DNA of 64,000 nucleotides from Lolium rigidum (taxonomy: Eukaryota > Streptophyta > Magnoliopsida > Poales > Poaceae): the NCBI RefSeq assembly GCF_022539505.1, contig NC_061514.1, forward strand, positions 34,935,769 through 34,999,768, in the 5' to 3' direction. How positions within the stretch are numbered: position 1 is the first letter of the stretch; every line of letters begins with the position of its first letter. Below, one piece after another: positions 55,111 to 64,000 of this stretch. Made by a program: the position numbers and the translations under genes. A model generated the notes under the pieces. It was given only the letters and a program-made list of their open reading frames with translations. It did not search any database and was not told where the DNA came from.

Positions 55111-55257
55111 CTCCCTCTCTCACAGTTTATTAGGCGTGCACGTAACCCTCGATCGCAAAATTGATTAAGTTAGCATTAGTTATATGTTATAAAAATTATA
55201 TCATTAGAAAGTTTAGATGTTCTATTTTCTAATAATATAATTTTTATATTATATAAT
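55111..55257. mobile_element. Stowaway-type MITE, left half
   Basis: TA followed by CTCCCTCTCTCACAGTTTAT is the Stowaway (Tc1/Mariner) start. The AT-rich interior (ttataaaaattatatcatt) is cut at 55257 by the LTR element. The other half would lie beyond the window. Confidence 0.65.
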
Positions 55258-56514
55258 TGTTATCACCAGATTTTAACCAAGTCTGGAGATGGGCCGTGAT
55301 CGAAGAGGGCTTAAGGGACATGCGAACGAAGTGTCTCTGACACGGCCTTGTGTTATCACCAGAATTTGACCGGATCAGAGGTGGGCCACGATTAAGATGG
55401 GCTTGAAGAATATACGCGGAAGATATACATGAATCGGCCTTGTATTACAAAGTTTGGGCTAGTTTGCCCGTGTATCTGTAAATATAGTAGGATACGTGTC
55501 GGCTAGACAGAATTTGGCTCGTGCACGGTTTGGATTATTCCCACGTTAGAAAGTCTACGGACTATAAATATGTATCTAGGGTTATTGAGAAAAACAACAA
55601 TCACGTTCATCACAAACCAATCTAGGCGCATCGCCAACCCCTTGTTTCGAGGGTTTCTTCCGGGTAAGCATCATGCTGCTTAGATCGCATCTTGCGATCT
55701 AGGCAGTATACGTTTATTCGTTGTTCATGCGTTGCTCGTGCTGAAGCCTTGTTGATGGCGAGCAACGTAGTTATCATAGATGTGTTAGGGTTAGCATTGT
55801 TTCATCGTGTCACATGCTTTCGTCCATGCAACCCTTAGACGTCTAGCCGCCCTTACACCTATCTTAGGTGTAAGGGCGGCACCCCGCTTGATCATTATTT
55901 AGTAGATCCGATCCGTTATGATTGCTCCTTGTTCTTCAAGGATTAGTTTAATATCTGCATAGTTAGGCCTTGCAAACGGGTTGAAGGATCCAAGTAGCAC
56001 GTAGGGTGTAGTTTGCTAGCCCTAGATAAGATGTTCCGGGGATCAACTTCATGTTGGTTTTTAGGCCTTGTCTAGGGTTGGTTTATTATCACCGTGCGTG
56101 GCTGCCAGGCTCAATCACGCGTAGGATGTTCCGATTATGTGGTGAAAACCCTAACTCGTAGTAGGTCGTTTTAGCTTTATATTGATCAAGCAGGACCACC
56201 ATGTGATCGTAGACCTCATACGAATCATGGGTGGATCGGCTCCTTGAGCCGATTCACAGGAGAACCTGAGAGCCGATCGAGGCTCGTATTTAATGTTTAC
56301 GTGTATGCCATGCAGGAAACTAAGCGAAGCAAATCCATCACCTTCCCGACCAGGTATAGGTCGGGTGGCACGCCCTTGCACCAGCATCGGACGTGCGTGC
56401 CGAGGCTTTGCGGGCCGTCGCTCGAGGGACCAGGGCCAGCCGCAGTCTCGGGAGCCTCCCGGCTCTATCGTGTTGCCCGTCGTTGCTCGCCGGTGGGTTT
56501 CTGACCGCAACACA
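55258..56514 (+). repeat. 5' LTR of Retand-like element
   Basis: The first about 92 bp are tandemly duplicated (55258-55350 and 55351-55442). A TATA box ctataaata is at 55562-55570. A perfect 15-bp hairpin lies at 55846-55880. The exact 3' end is uncertain by a few bases. Confidence 0.75.
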
Positions 56515-56517
56515 TTC

Positions 56518-56534
56518 TGGCACGCCCGGTGGGA
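56518..56534 (+). promoter_or_regulatory. Primer binding site of Retand-like element
   Basis: TGGCACGCCCGGTGGGA starts a few bases after the LTR, as usual for grass elements of this lineage. I did not assign the tRNA. Confidence 0.65.
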
Positions 56535-56577
56535 CAGTCTTCGACATCAACTGCATCGCCATCTACATCTGACTGAG

Positions 56578-57507
56578 ATGAAGGAAGGTACTCCAGTCAC
56601 GTACGAAGATCTGACTGAGGAGCTCAAGAATAAGTATGACGAGGTCAAAGCTATCCTCGAAGCCGACCTCATCGGCTCTTTCCAGAGGACCCGCTCACAC
56701 GGCATTAGGTGGAAAGGGTTCTCACCGAAGGCGCGCTCGATGGAGTGGACCTGTCTACCCCGTCGAAGAACGCACCAGGTCGCTGCGTCGGGAGATTAAT
56801 TTCATGGTAGCTCATTCGCCGCACCGCCATTCTGAGAACCTGGTGAACACTTTGGAGCGTGTCGCCCTTCGGGTGATCCAGGAAATCATGAGGCATCAGT
56901 ACTCGCCGTCAGGACCTGCTCTAGGGACTCATCAAGGAGAGATACCACTCCAGTCCCGACCACCGCTGCCGTTCGCGTTGGCAGCACCGTAAGTGCCGAG
57001 TTCACCGGCATTCGTCGTCTACAAGATCGGTGGTGACCCTAGTGATTACCGGTTGTTGTATGAGGCGCCTAAGGAGATCCCTCACGGGTACACGTGCACA
57101 TACGTGCCGGACCGCAGTGAATCGGGCACTCACGAACCGGGACCGCAACAAGCAGGGGCTTCGGAACGAGCATGAGGAGCTTCGGATCGAGATCTTGAGA
57201 AGCGGACGTGGCTAGCTAAGTATGCCACTCCAACAAACCTCCAAAGCTCAACTCCCGCAGCTAGCTCAGAGCTTGAGAAGCAAGCGTGGCTGGCTAAGTA
57301 CGCCACTCCGGCGAATCTTCAGAGCTCGACTCCTGCAGCCAGTACCGCGGATCAGATCAGTACAATCGTGAGAGACTAGTTCGGCATGGTGCCGAAAAGG
57401 AGGGCAATCGGATATTCCAAGCCGTACCCCAACGAGTACGATTTGATCCCACTACCACTCAAATATCGGCTCCCTGAATTCTCCAAGTTTAGTGGGTCAG
57501 AGGGCTC
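56578..57507 (+). pseudogene. Gag of Retand-like element, frameshifted and truncated by insertion
   Basis: The ATG at 56578 gives MKEGTPVTYEDLTEELKNKY and FQRTRSHGIRWKGFSP. After a shift near 56725 come EERTRSLRREINFMVAHSPH, NTLERVALRVIQEIMRHQYS and GPALGTHQGEIPLQ. Another shift precedes FVVYKIGGDPSDYRLLYEAP and KEIPHGYTCTYVP (57005-57110). The gag core begins SKPYPNEYDLIPLPLKYRLP and EFSKFSGSEGS just before 57507. In the repeated segment 57200-57340, the phrase gcgtggctggctaagtaygc occurs twice. The gag would package the RNA; this copy is defective. Confidence 0.8.
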
Positions 57508-59109
57508 TGATACGTCTCCGACGTATCGACAATTTCTTATGTTCTATGCCATATTATTGATGATACCTACATGTTTTATGCACACTTTATGTCATATTCG
57601 TGCATTTTCTGGAACTAACCTATTAACAAGATGCCGAAGTGCCAGTTCCTGTTTTCGCTGTTTTTGGTTTCAGAAATCCTAGTAACGAAATATTCTCGGA
57701 ATTGGACGAAACGAAGACCCAGGGTCCTATTTTTCCACGGAGCTTCCAGAAGACCGAAGAACACACGAAGTGGGGCCACGAGGTGGCCAAACTATAGGGC
57801 GGCGCGGCCCAAGCCCTGGCCGCGCCGATCTATAGTGTGGTCCCCTCGTTAGCCCCCCGACTCTGCCCTTCCGCCTACTTAAAGCCTCCGTCGCGAAACC
57901 CCTGATGCGAAAAACCACGATACGGAAAACCTTACTGAGACGCCGCCGCCGCCGATCCCATCTCGGGGGATTCTGGAGATCTCCTCCGGCACCTCGCCGG
58001 AGAGGGGATTCATCTCCCGGAGGACTCTACACCGCCATGGTCGCCTCCGGAGTGATGAGTGAGTAGTTCACCCCTGGACTATGGGTCCATAGCAAGTAGC
58101 TAGATGGTTGTCTTCTCCTCATTGTGCTTCATTGTTGGATCTTGTGAGCTGCCTAACATGATCAAGATCATCTATCTGTAATTCTATATGTTGTGTTTGT
58201 CGGGATCCGATGGATAGAGAATACCATGTCATGTTAATTATCAAGTTATTATACATGTGTTGTTTATGATCTTGCATGCTCTCCGTTTCTAGTAGAGGCT
58301 CTGGCCAAGTTTTTACTTTTAACTCCAAGAGGGAGTACTTATGCTCGATAGTGGGTTCATGCTCGCATTGACACCGGGACGGTGACAAAAAGTTCTAAGG
58401 TTGTGTTGTGTCTGTTGCCACTAGGGATAAAACATTGTCGCTATGTCCGAGGCTGTAGTTGTTGATTACATTACGCACCATACTTAATGCAATTGTCTGT
58501 TGCTTTGCAACTTAATACTCGGAGGGGTTCGGATGATAACCCGAAGGTGGACTTTTAGGCATAGATGCAGTTGGATGGCGGTCTATGTACTTTGTCGTAA
58601 TGCCCAATTAAATCTCACTATACTTATCATGTCATGTATGTGCATTGTTATGCCCTCTCTATTTGTCAATTACCCGACTGTAATTTGTTCACCCAACATG
58701 CTTTTATCTTATGGGAGAGACACCTCTAGTGAACTGTGGACCCCGGTCCATTCTTTAATACCTGAAATACAAATCTGCTCGCAATACTTGTTTTTACTCG
58801 TTTTCTCTGCAAACAATCATCTTCCACACAATACGGTTAATCCTTTGTTACAGCAAGCCGGTGAGATTGACAACCTCACTTGTTTCGTTGGGGCAAAGTA
58901 CTTTGGTTGTGTTGTGCGAGGTTCCACGTTGGCGCCGGAATCTCCGGTGTTGCGCCGCACTACATCCCGCCGCCATCAACCTTCAACGTGCTTCTTGGCT
59001 CCTCCTGGTTCGATAAACCTTGGTTTCTTTCCGAGGGAAAACTTGCTGCTGTGCGCATCATACCTTCCTCTTGGGGTTGCCCAACGAACGTGTGAAATAC
59101 ACGCCATCA
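57508..59109 (+). repeat. 5' LTR of second Athila-like element
   Basis: 1602 bp, collinear with the LTRs at 25959 and 32517 but more diverged than those are from each other. Its first 19 bases after T form a palindrome (gatacgtc tcc gacgtatc). Confidence 0.92.
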
Positions 59110-59120
59110 AGCATATTTTC

Positions 59121-59138
59121 TGGCGCCGTTGCCGGGGA
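59121..59138 (+). promoter_or_regulatory. Primer binding site, tRNA-Asp type
   Basis: TGGCGCCGTTGCCGGGGA lies 11 bases after the LTR, the same spacing as in the first element. Confidence 0.9.
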
Positions 59139-59367
59139 GATCAAGACACGCTGCAAGGGGAGTCTCCACTTCTCAATCTCTTTACTTTGTTTTTGTCTTG
59201 CTTTATTTTATTTACTACTTTGTTTGCTGCACTTATATCAAAACACAAAAAGAATTAGTTGCTAGTTTTACTTTATTTACTGTCTTGTTCGCTATATCAA
59301 GAACACAAAAAAAAATTAGTTTACTTGCATTTACTTTATCTAGTTTGCTTTATTTACTATTGCTAAA

Positions 59368-61482
59368 ATGGCCAACCCTGAAAATACTAAGTTGTGTGAC
59401 TTCACTAGCACAAATAATAATGATTTCTTATGCACACCTATTGCTCCACCTGCTACTACAGCAGAATTCTTTGAAATTAAACCTCGCTTTACTTAATCTT
59501 GTCATGAGAGAGCAATTTTCTGGTGTTAGTTCTGATGATGCTGCTGCCCATCTCAATAATTTTGTTGAATTGTGTGAAATGCAAAAGTATAAAGATGTAG
59601 ATGGTGACATTATAAAATTAAAATTATTTCCTTTCTCATTAAGAGGAAGAGCTAAAGATTGGTTGCTATCTCTGCCTAAGAATAGTATTGATTCATGGAC
59701 TAAATGCAAGGATGCTTTTATTGGTAGATATTATCCCCTGCTAAAATTATATCTTTGAGGAGTAGCATAATGAATTTTAAACAATTGGATAATGAACATG
59801 TTGCTCAAGCTTGGGAAAGAATGAAATCTCTGGTTAAAAATTGCCCAACCCATGGATCGACTACTTGGATGATCATCCAAACCTTCTATGCGAGGACTAA
59901 ATTTTTCTTCGCGGAATTTATTGGATTCAGCTGCTGGAGGTACCTTTATGTCCATCACTCTTGGTGAAGCAACAAAGCTCCTTGATAATATGATGGTTAA
60001 TTACTCTGAATGGCACACGGAAAGAGCTCCACGAGGTAAGAAGGTAAATTCTGTTGAAGAATCCTCTTCCTTGAATGATAAGGTTGATGCTATTATGTCT
60101 ATGCTTGAGAATGATAGGACTAATGTTGATCCTAATAATGTTCCATTAGCTTCATTGGTTGCCCAAGAAGAACATGTTGATGTAAACTTCATTAAAAATA
60201 ATAATTTCAACAACAATGCTTATCGGAACAATTCTAGTAATAACTATAGGCCATATCCTTATAATAATGGTAACGGTTATGCTAATTCTTATGGGAATTC
60301 TTACAACAATAATAGGAATACACCCCCTGGACTTGAAGCTATGCTTAAAGAATTTATTAGTACACAAACTGCCTTTAACAAATCTGTTGAGGAAAAGCTC
60401 AATAAAATTGATATTCTTGTTTCTAGAGTTGATAGTCTTGCCTCCGATGTTGATCTTTTGAAATCGAAAGTTATGCCTAATAGGGATATTGAAAATAAAA
60501 TTGTTACTACAGCAAATTCCATCCAAGTTAGAATTAATGAGAATATAAGATTAATGGCTGAACTGCGAGCTAGGTGGGATAGAGAAGAAAATGAAAAACT
60601 AGCTAAAAAAGAAAATGTAGCTAAAGTTTGGACTATTACCACCACTAGCAATGCTAATGATTCATATGTTGCTGCACCTCCTACTATCAATGGTAAAATA
60701 ATTGGTGTTGGCAATGCTTCTACTCCTAGTGCAAAGCGCGCAAAATTACCCGAAACTGCTAAAACCGCTGAAACCGCTTGTGATAAAACTGCTGAAATTT
60801 TTTCCAACCTTGGGGATGATAATCCCATTGCTTTAGATTGTAATGATTTAGATTTTGATGATTGCCACATCTCTGAAGTTATAAAGTTCTTGCAAAAACT
60901 TGCTAAGAGTCCCAATGCTAGCGCTATAAATTTGGCTTTCACAAAACATATTACAAATGCTCTCATAAAAGCTAGAGAAGAGAAACTAAAACTTGAAACT
61001 TCTATTCCTAGAAAGCTAGAGGATGGTTGGGAGCCCATCATTAAAATGAGAGTCAAAGATTTTGATTGTAATGCCTTATGTGATCTTGGTGCAAGTATTT
61101 CTGTTATGCCTAAAAAGTCTATGATATGCTTGACTTGCCACCATTGAAGAATTGTTATTTGGATGTTAATCTCGCCGATAATGCTAAAAAGAAACCTTTG
61201 GGGAAAGTTGATAATGTTCATATTATGGTTAACAATAACCTTGTCCCCGTTGATTTTGTTGTCTTGGATATTGAATGCAATGCATCTTGCCCCATTATAT
61301 TGGGAAGACCTTTTCTTCGAACCGTTGGTGCTACTATTGATATGAAGGAAGGTAATATTAAATATCAATTTCCTCTCAAGAAAGGTATGGAACACTTCCC
61401 TAGAAAGAGAATGAAGGTACCTTATGATTCTATCATTAGAACAAATTATGATGTTGATGCTTCGTCTCTTGATGTTACTTGA
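59368..61482 (+). pseudogene. Athila-type gag-protease ORF with several frameshifts
   Basis: The start ATG at 59368 opens MANPENTKLCDFTSTNNND-like sequence. Single-base changes relative to the copy at 27807 shift the frame near 59488, 59734, 59891 and 61115. Recognisable blocks are LFPFSLRGRAKDWLLSLPKN, NFKQLDNEHVAQAWERMKSL, LNFSSRNLLDSAAGG, the asparagine-rich linker, NALCDLGASISVMPKK and CPIILGRPFLRTVGA. The stop is at 61480-61482. The copy at 27807 lacks these particular breaks and vice versa, so each was active or intact independently in the past. Confidence 0.9.
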
Positions 61483-61484
61483 GT

Positions 61485-61551
61485 TACACTTTCTGCGCCT
61501 AGCTGAAAGGCGTTAAAGAAAAGCGCTTATGGGAGACAACCCATGTTTTTA
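61485..61551 (+). other. Conserved motif downstream of gag-protease stop, second copy
   Basis: Nearly identical to 29925-29991 even though the flanking untranslated sequence has more differences. Confidence 0.7.
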
Positions 61552-64000
61552 CTATAGTACTTTGTTTTATATTTGTGTCTTGGAAGTTGTTTACTACTGT
61601 AGCAACCTCTCCTTATCTTAGTTTTATGATTTGTTGTGCCAAGTAAAGTCTTTGATAGAAAAGTAAGTACTAGATTTGGATTACTGCGCAGTTCCAGATT
61701 TCTTTGCTGTCACGAATCTGGGTCTATCTCCCTGTAGGTAGCTCATAAAATTACGCCAATTTACGAGCATGATCCTCAGATATGTACGCAACTTTCATTC
61801 AATTTGAGCATTTTCGTTTGAGCAAGTCTGGTGGCCTAATAAAATCCATCTTTACGGACTGTTCTGTTTTGACAGATTCTGTCTTTTATTTCGCATTGCC
61901 TCTTTTGCTATGTTGGATGAATTTCTTTGATCCACTAATGTCCAGTAGCTTTATGCAATGTCCAGAAGTGTTAAGAATGATTGTGTCACCTCTGAACATG
62001 TGAATTTTTATTATGCACTAACCCTCTAATGAGTTGTTTCGAGTTTGGTGTGGAGGAAGTTTTCAAAGATCAAGAGAGGAGTATGATGCAATATGATCAA
62101 GGAGAGTGAAAGCTCTAAGCTTGGGGATGCCCCGGTGGTTCACCCCCGCATATATTAAGAAGACTCAAGCGTCTAAGCTTGGGGATGCCCAAGGCATCCC
62201 CTTCTTCATCGACAACATTATCAGGTTCCTCCCCGAAACTATATTTTTATTCGGCCACATCTTATGTACTTTGCTTGGAGCGTCGGTTTGTTTTTGTTTT
62301 TTGTTTTGTTTGAATAAAATGGATCCTAGCCTTCACTTTATGGGAGAGAGACACGCTCCGCTGTTGCATATGGACAAATATGTCCTTAGGCTCTACTCAT
62401 AGTATTCATGGCGAAGTTCTTCTTCTTTAAATTGTTATATGGTTGGAATTGGAAAATGATACATGTAGTAACTCTAAAATGTCTTGGATAATTTGATACT
62501 TGGAAATTGTTGTGCTCATGTTTAAGCTCTTGCATCATATACTTTGCACCCATTAATGAAGAAATACTTAGAGCTTGCTAATTTGGTTTGCATATTTGGT
62601 TTCTCTAGAGTCTAGATAACATCTAGTATTGAGTTTTGAACAACAAGGAAGACGGTATGGTGTCTTATAATGTTTACCATATGTCTTTTATGTGAGTTTT
62701 GCTGTACCGTTCATCCTTGTGTTTGTTTCAAATAACCTTGCTAGCCTAAACCTTGTATCGAGAGGGAATACTTCTCATGCATCCAAAATCCTTGAGCCAA
62801 CCACTATGCCATTTGTGTCCACCATACCTACCTACTACATGGTATTTATCCGCCATTCCAAAGTAAATTGCTTGAGTGCTACCTTTAAAATTCCATCATT
62901 CACCTTTGCAATATATAGCTCATGGGACAAATAGCTTAAAAACTATTGTAGTATTGAATATGTACTTATGCACTTTATCTCTTATTAAGTTGCTTGTTGA
63001 GCGATAACCATGTTTCTGGGGACGCCATCAACTATTCTTTGTTGGATATCATGTGAGTTGCTATGCATGTCCGTCTTGTCTGAAGCAAGAGAGATCTTCC
63101 ACATTCATGGTTGGAGCATGCATGTTGTTAGAGAAGAACTTTGGGCCGCTAACTAAAGCCATGATTCATGGTGGAAGTTTCAGTTTGGACACATATCCTC
63201 AATCTCATATGAGAATAATAATTGTTGCCACATGCTTATGCATTAAAGAGGAGTCCATTATCTCGTTGTCCATGTTGTCCCGGTATGGATGTCTAAGTTG
63301 AGAATAATCAAAAGCGAGAAATCCAAAATGCGAGCTTTCTCCTTAGACCTTTGTACATGCGACATGGAGGTACCCCATTGTGACACTTGGTCAAAACATG
63401 TGCATTGCAAAGATCCGGTAGTCCAAGTTAATTAGGACAAGGTGCGGGCACTATTAGTATACTATGCATGAGACTTGCAACTTGTAAGATATAATGTACA
63501 TAACTCATATGCTTTATTACTACCGTTGACAAAATTGTTTCATGTTTTCAAAATAAAAGCTCTAGCACAAATATAGCAATCGATGCTTTCCTCCTTGAAG
63601 GACCATTCTTTTTACTTTTATGTTGAGTCAGTTCACCTATCTCTCTCCACCTCAGAAGCAAACACTTGTGTGAACTGTGTATTGATTCCTACATACTTGC
63701 ATATTGTACTTGTTATATTACTCTATGTTGACAATTATCCATGAGATATACATGTTACAAGTTGAAAGCAACCGCTGAAACTTAATCTTCCTTTGTGTTG
63801 CTTCAATACCTTTACTTTGATTTATTGCTTTATGAGTTAACTCTTATGCAAGACTTATTAATACTTGTCTTGAAGTACTATTCATGAACAGTCTTTGCTA
63901 TATGATTCACCTGTTTACTCATGTCATCACCATTGTTTTGATCGCTGCATTCACTACATATGTTTACAAATAGTATGATCAAGGTTATGATGGCATATCA
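61552..64000 (+). other. Non-coding 3' internal region of second Athila-like element
   Basis: Collinear with 29992-32450. The polypurine 16-mer appears at 62115-62130 and 62173-62188. No polymerase domain was seen. Short open frames shared with the first copy have no recognisable protein and are interrupted differently. Confidence 0.8.

Larger units (their letters stand above)
55258..57507 (+). mobile_element. Retand-like Gypsy retrotransposon, 5' part, split at 57507
   Basis: An LTR (55258 to about 56514) starts TGTTATCACC and ends in CAACACA. A primer binding site (56518-56534) and a gag start follow. The Athila-like element at 57508 interrupts it, so the protease, polymerase and 3' LTR must lie outside the window, if present. 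Confidence 0.75.
57508..64000 (+). mobile_element. Second Athila-like Gypsy element, 3' end outside window
   Basis: The 5' LTR (57508-59109) starts TGATACGTCTCCGACGTATC and ends GCCATCA. The primer binding site, gag-protease ORF and non-coding 3' region are collinear with the element at 25959-34112. It entered the Retand-like element after ggctc. The 3' LTR is not reached by 64000. More frameshifts than in the first element suggest an older or less constrained copy. Confidence 0.9.

Noticed and set aside
58500..59258. 252-aa ORF over the second Athila-like LTR and leader
   Set aside because: Same reasoning: it runs through the LTR/PBS boundary.
60301..61395. 364-aa minus-strand ORF opposite the gag-protease gene
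   Set aside because: Antisense shadow of an AT-rich coding region with a strong codon pattern on the plus strand.

Overview
This window looks like intergenic chromosome from a grass of the wheat/barley group (Triticeae). It is almost entirely nested transposable elements. The evidence is a complete Au-type SINE, several Athila-like Gypsy LTR elements whose LTRs start TGATACG, large CACTA elements with CCGCGACTAAAG subterminal repeats, LINEs, Helitron ends and MITEs. No rRNA, tRNA or CRISPR was seen. Only one locus, a small heavy-metal-associated (HMA) domain gene at 41.4-42.0 kb, looks like a possible host gene, and even it seems altered.

Layout. 1-9925: right-hand part of a large autonomous-type CACTA element on the minus strand, with a TNPA/Transposase_24-like gene, a TNP2 transposase gene and an opposite-strand accessory ORF, all broken by frameshifts. 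9926-11845: older repeat 'R' carrying a truncated LINE with a 15-bp target-site duplication (TSD). 11846-20811: a Helitron-like element whose insertion point is supported by a related empty site near 53.49 kb. Inside it sit an LTR element with mismatched LTRs (14920-19720) and a short LINE. 20933-24735: a TIR transposon carrying a broken copy of a plant gar2-related gene. 24868-25958 and 34113-34320: one LINE split by a complete 8.15-kb non-autonomous Athila-like element (25959-34112). 34.5-36.9 kb: gene-like debris including a grass hypothetical protein fragment. 36992-38434: a deleted CACTA with a perfect 3-bp TSD. 41414-42014: HMA gene. 42.3-52.0 kb: gene-like, intron-rich, unrecognised sequence ending in a Helitron-type 3' terminus and containing an Au SINE. 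52.1-55.26 kb: long-TIR element, third copy of R with a hAT MITE, a second MITE and half a Stowaway. 55258-57507: LTR plus gag start of a Retand-like Gypsy element, split by a second Athila-like element that runs off the window.

Most coding stretches are remnants of mobile-element proteins and most carry frameshifts. The useful biology is in the insertion history: TSDs, empty sites and nested order can be read directly. A few conserved but unexplained element parts also stand out: the 251-aa ORF at 17.4-18.1 kb, the motif just downstream of the retroelement ORFs, duplicated polypurine-tract 16-mers, and a recurring 'VPVPPVP' hypothetical protein. Family assignments rest on recognition of motifs by eye; no database search was run.
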